Of a stretch of DNA of 64,000 nt, positions 62,017 to 64,000 are shown piece after piece. The notes beneath the pieces are model-generated. The model was not told the origin of the DNA. It worked only from the letters and a program-made list of their open reading frames with translations, and made no database searches. The stretch's first letter is position 1, and every line of letters starts with the position of its first letter. Position numbers and translations under genes: made by a program. This stretch comes from Mariniflexile maritimum (lineage in GTDB: Bacteria; Bacteroidota; Bacteroidia; Flavobacteriales; Flavobacteriaceae), in contig NZ_WRPN01000006.1 of the NCBI RefSeq assembly GCF_009746565.1, forward strand, positions 1-64,000. The letters are read 5' to 3'.

Positions 62017-64000
62017 AAAGAACATATTTTTTTATTTGGCAATACTGATTTTTGGAGGTCAGATTGTTGTTGCCCAAACTTCAACCGCGTTAAAACTGTG
62101 GTACGATAAACCAGCTTCCATTTGGAATGAAGCCTTGCCATTGGGCAACGGCCGTTTGGGTGCCATGGTTTTTGGCGACCCTGCGGTTGAGCGTTTACAA
62201 TTGAACGAAGAAACCATTTGGTCGGGTTCGCCAAACAACAATGCGCACGATAAAGCCTTTGAGGCGCTCCCAAAAGTAAGACAGTTGATTTTTGAAGGCA
62301 AATACGCCGAAGCCCAAGAATTAGCCACTAAAGATATCATGTCGCAAACCAATAACGGCATGAACTACCAAACCTTTGGCAGCGTTTATCTTTCGTTTCC
62401 GGGGCATCAAAATTACACCAATTATTACCGCGATTTGGATATTGAAAATGCCACAGCCAAAGTACGGTACACAGTTGATGGCGTTACCTATACACGGGAA
62501 ATACTTACCGCTTTTTCAGACCAAGTGGTTGCCGTCAAGTTGTCTGCCAACAAGCCAGGGCAAATCACCTGCAATGTGTTTATGAACAGCCCTTTTGATA
62601 AAACGGTCATTTCCACGGAAAATAATCAAATGGCCTTGTCTGGCGTTTCAAGCACTTATGAAGGTCAAAAAGGCCGCGTTAAGTTTCAGGGAAGATTGCA
62701 AGCTAAAAATAAAGGAGGCGCTAGTTCTGTAAGTAACGGAATCGTAAGTATTGATAAAGCAGATGAGGTTACCTTGTACATATCAATAGCTACCAATTTC
62801 AAAAATTATCAAGATATTACTGAAGATGAAATTGCTAAAAGTAAAGCCTATTTAGATAAAGCAGTTGAAAAGGATTTTGAAACTATAAAAAAATCCCATG
62901 TCGCTTATTACCAAAAATTCTTCAACCGGGTTTCTTTAAATTTGGGAACTACCGAAGCTTCTAAAGAAACGTCTGATGTTCGCATTAAAAAATTCGACAG
63001 CCAATTCGACCCGCAGTTGGCTTCCCTCTATTTCCAGTTTGGACGCTATCTTTTGATATCCAGTTCACAACCCAGGGGGCAACCGGCCAACCTACAAGGT
63101 GTTTGGAACGATATGCTGTTTCCGCCTTGGGAAAGCAAATACACCATGAACATTAATGCCGAAATGAACTATTGGCCAGCCGAATTGACCAACCTGTCCG
63201 AAATGCACGAACCGTTTATCCAAATGGCCAAGGAAGTGGCCGAAACAGGAAAGGAAACCGCTAAAACAATGTACAATGCCAACGGTTGGGTACTGCACCA
63301 CAACACCGATATTTGGCGCATTACGGGCCCTGTGGATTATGCGGCATCCGGCATGTGGCCAACGGGTGGCGCGTGGGTGTGCCAGGATTTGTGGGAACGC
63401 TATTTATATACGGGCGATAAAAATTATCTAAAGGACATTTTCCCACTGATGAAGGGCGCCGCAAGCTTCTTTTTGGATTTTATGGTTGAAGACCCAAATT
63501 CGGGCTATTTGGTTGTGGTGCCATCAAGCTCGCCCGAAAATACCCATGCTGGCGAAGAGGGGAAATCAACCATTACCGCAGGAACCACCATGGATAACCA
63601 GTTGGTTTTCGATTTGTTTACCAACGTGATGAAAGCAACTAAGGTTTTGAATGAAGATAAGGCTTTCGCGGAAACATTAAACGCTGCACTTTCCAAAATG
63701 CCACCGATGCACATTGGAAAATACGGACAGCTACAGGAATGGTTGATTGATTGGGACGATCCTGAGGATAATCACCGTCATGTATCGCATTTGTACGGTT
63801 TGTTCCCAAGCAATCAAATATCGCCTTTTAAAACGCCCGAATTATTCCAAGCGGCTAAAACCTCCTTAAAATTTAGGGGAGACGAATCTACCGGGTGGTC
63901 CATGGGCTGGAAAGTGAATTTATGGGCTAGATTGCTTAATGGCGACCATGCTTATAAATTGATGCAGGACCAGTTGCACTTAGTAACTGCCGATCAGCGA
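62000..64000 (+). CDS. GH95 family alpha-L-fucosidase/galactosidase, partial (cut by window edge)
   Basis: Open from ATG 62000 to the window end, 667 codons without a stop. The start overlaps the esterase gene by 17 bp and gives a signal peptide MRLKIKKNIFFYLAILIFGG and on to VVAQ. The GH95 hallmarks are LPLGNGRLGAMVFGDP near the N-terminus, NINAEMNYWPAE (N386, N390), the catalytic glutamate block PSSSPEN (E513) and 'HRHVSHLYGLFPSNQISP'. GH95 enzymes are inverting 1,2-alpha-L-fucosidases; a member in a rhamnogalacturonan II locus acts as an alpha-L-galactosidase. The C-terminus lies beyond the window. Confidence 0.9.
   Translation, partial: MRLKIKKNIFFYLAILIFGGQIVVAQTSTALKLWYDKPASIWNEALPLGNGRLGAMVFGDPAVERLQLNEETIWSGSPNNNAHDKAFEALPKVRQLIFEGKYAEAQELATKDIMSQTNNGMNYQTFGSVYLSFPGHQNYTNYYRDLDIENATAKVRYTVDGVTYTREILTAFSDQVVAVKLSANKPGQITCNVFMNSPFDKTVISTENNQMALSGVSSTYEGQKGRVKFQGRLQAKNKGGASSVSNGIVSIDKADEVTLYISIATNFKNYQDITEDEIAKSKAYLDKAVEKDFETIKKSHVAYYQKFFNRVSLNLGTTEASKETSDVRIKKFDSQFDPQLASLYFQFGRYLLISSSQPRGQPANLQGVWNDMLFPPWESKYTMNINAEMNYWPAELTNLSEMHEPFIQMAKEVAETGKETAKTMYNANGWVLHHNTDIWRITGPVDYAASGMWPTGGAWVCQDLWERYLYTGDKNYLKDIFPLMKGAASFFLDFMVEDPNSGYLVVVPSSSPENTHAGEEGKSTITAGTTMDNQLVFDLFTNVMKATKVLNEDKAFAETLNAALSKMPPMHIGKYGQLQEWLIDWDDPEDNHRHVSHLYGLFPSNQISPFKTPELFQAAKTSLKFRGDESTGWSMGWKVNLWARLLNGDHAYKLMQDQLHLVTADQR

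Overview
The window reads as a stretch of chromosome from a marine-type member of the Bacteroidota, most likely Flavobacteriaceae. The signs are AT-rich DNA, a SusC/SusD outer-membrane pair, Bacteroidota-type promoters (TTG, about 20 bp, TAnnTTTG), a general lack of Shine-Dalgarno sequences and many lipoproteins. The genus cannot be read from the sequence alone.

Region 1 (1-7.6 kb) is mostly housekeeping. The left edge cuts what looks like the start of an insertion-sequence transposase. It is followed by a small secreted protein and then rsgA, dtd, a MazG-type pyrophosphohydrolase, aroA, queA and a dipeptidyl-peptidase IV homologue.

Region 2 (7.8-64 kb, running off the right edge) is one very large polysaccharide utilisation locus, with every gene after the AraC regulator on the + strand. 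It has three modules. (a) 8.9-21.3 kb is largely an inner-membrane and cytoplasmic module: AraC regulator (divergent), Gfo/Idh/MocA oxidoreductase, an exported beta-helix/mutarotase fusion, a leaderless GH31, a phytanoyl-CoA-dioxygenase-like protein, an SSS symporter, an MFS transporter and a leaderless GH78-type rhamnosidase. (b) 21.3-39 kb is a tightly packed run of exported enzymes: two unassigned five-bladed-propeller proteins, GH2, GH106, a SASA-type acetylesterase, a DUF5703 protein, a PL1 lyase and GH127. (c) 39-64 kb is SusC/SusD, a terminator, then two PL1 lyases flanking a DUF3826 protein, a beta-helix/DUF6298 fusion, GH140 (apiosidase family), GH28, GH43, a sialidase-like propeller protein, GH78, an STN-like/alpha-beta-hydrolase fusion and a partial GH95.

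The combination of PL1, GH28, GH140, GH106, GH78, GH127, GH2, GH43, GH95 and a GH141-like protein, with no sulfatase, points to a complex pectin. From family knowledge it most resembles the set used on rhamnogalacturonan II, or alternatively an apiose-substituted galacturonan such as that of seagrasses. This is inference; no substrate is proved by sequence.

Three transcription units (starting at 8912, 10308 and 39183) are preceded by a common block beginning ATTTATAAAATTG, identical over 20 bp in two of them and at the same distance from a second conserved block. It is a candidate operator for the locus and would tie the intracellular module to the SusC/SusD module. No tRNA, rRNA or CRISPR array was seen.
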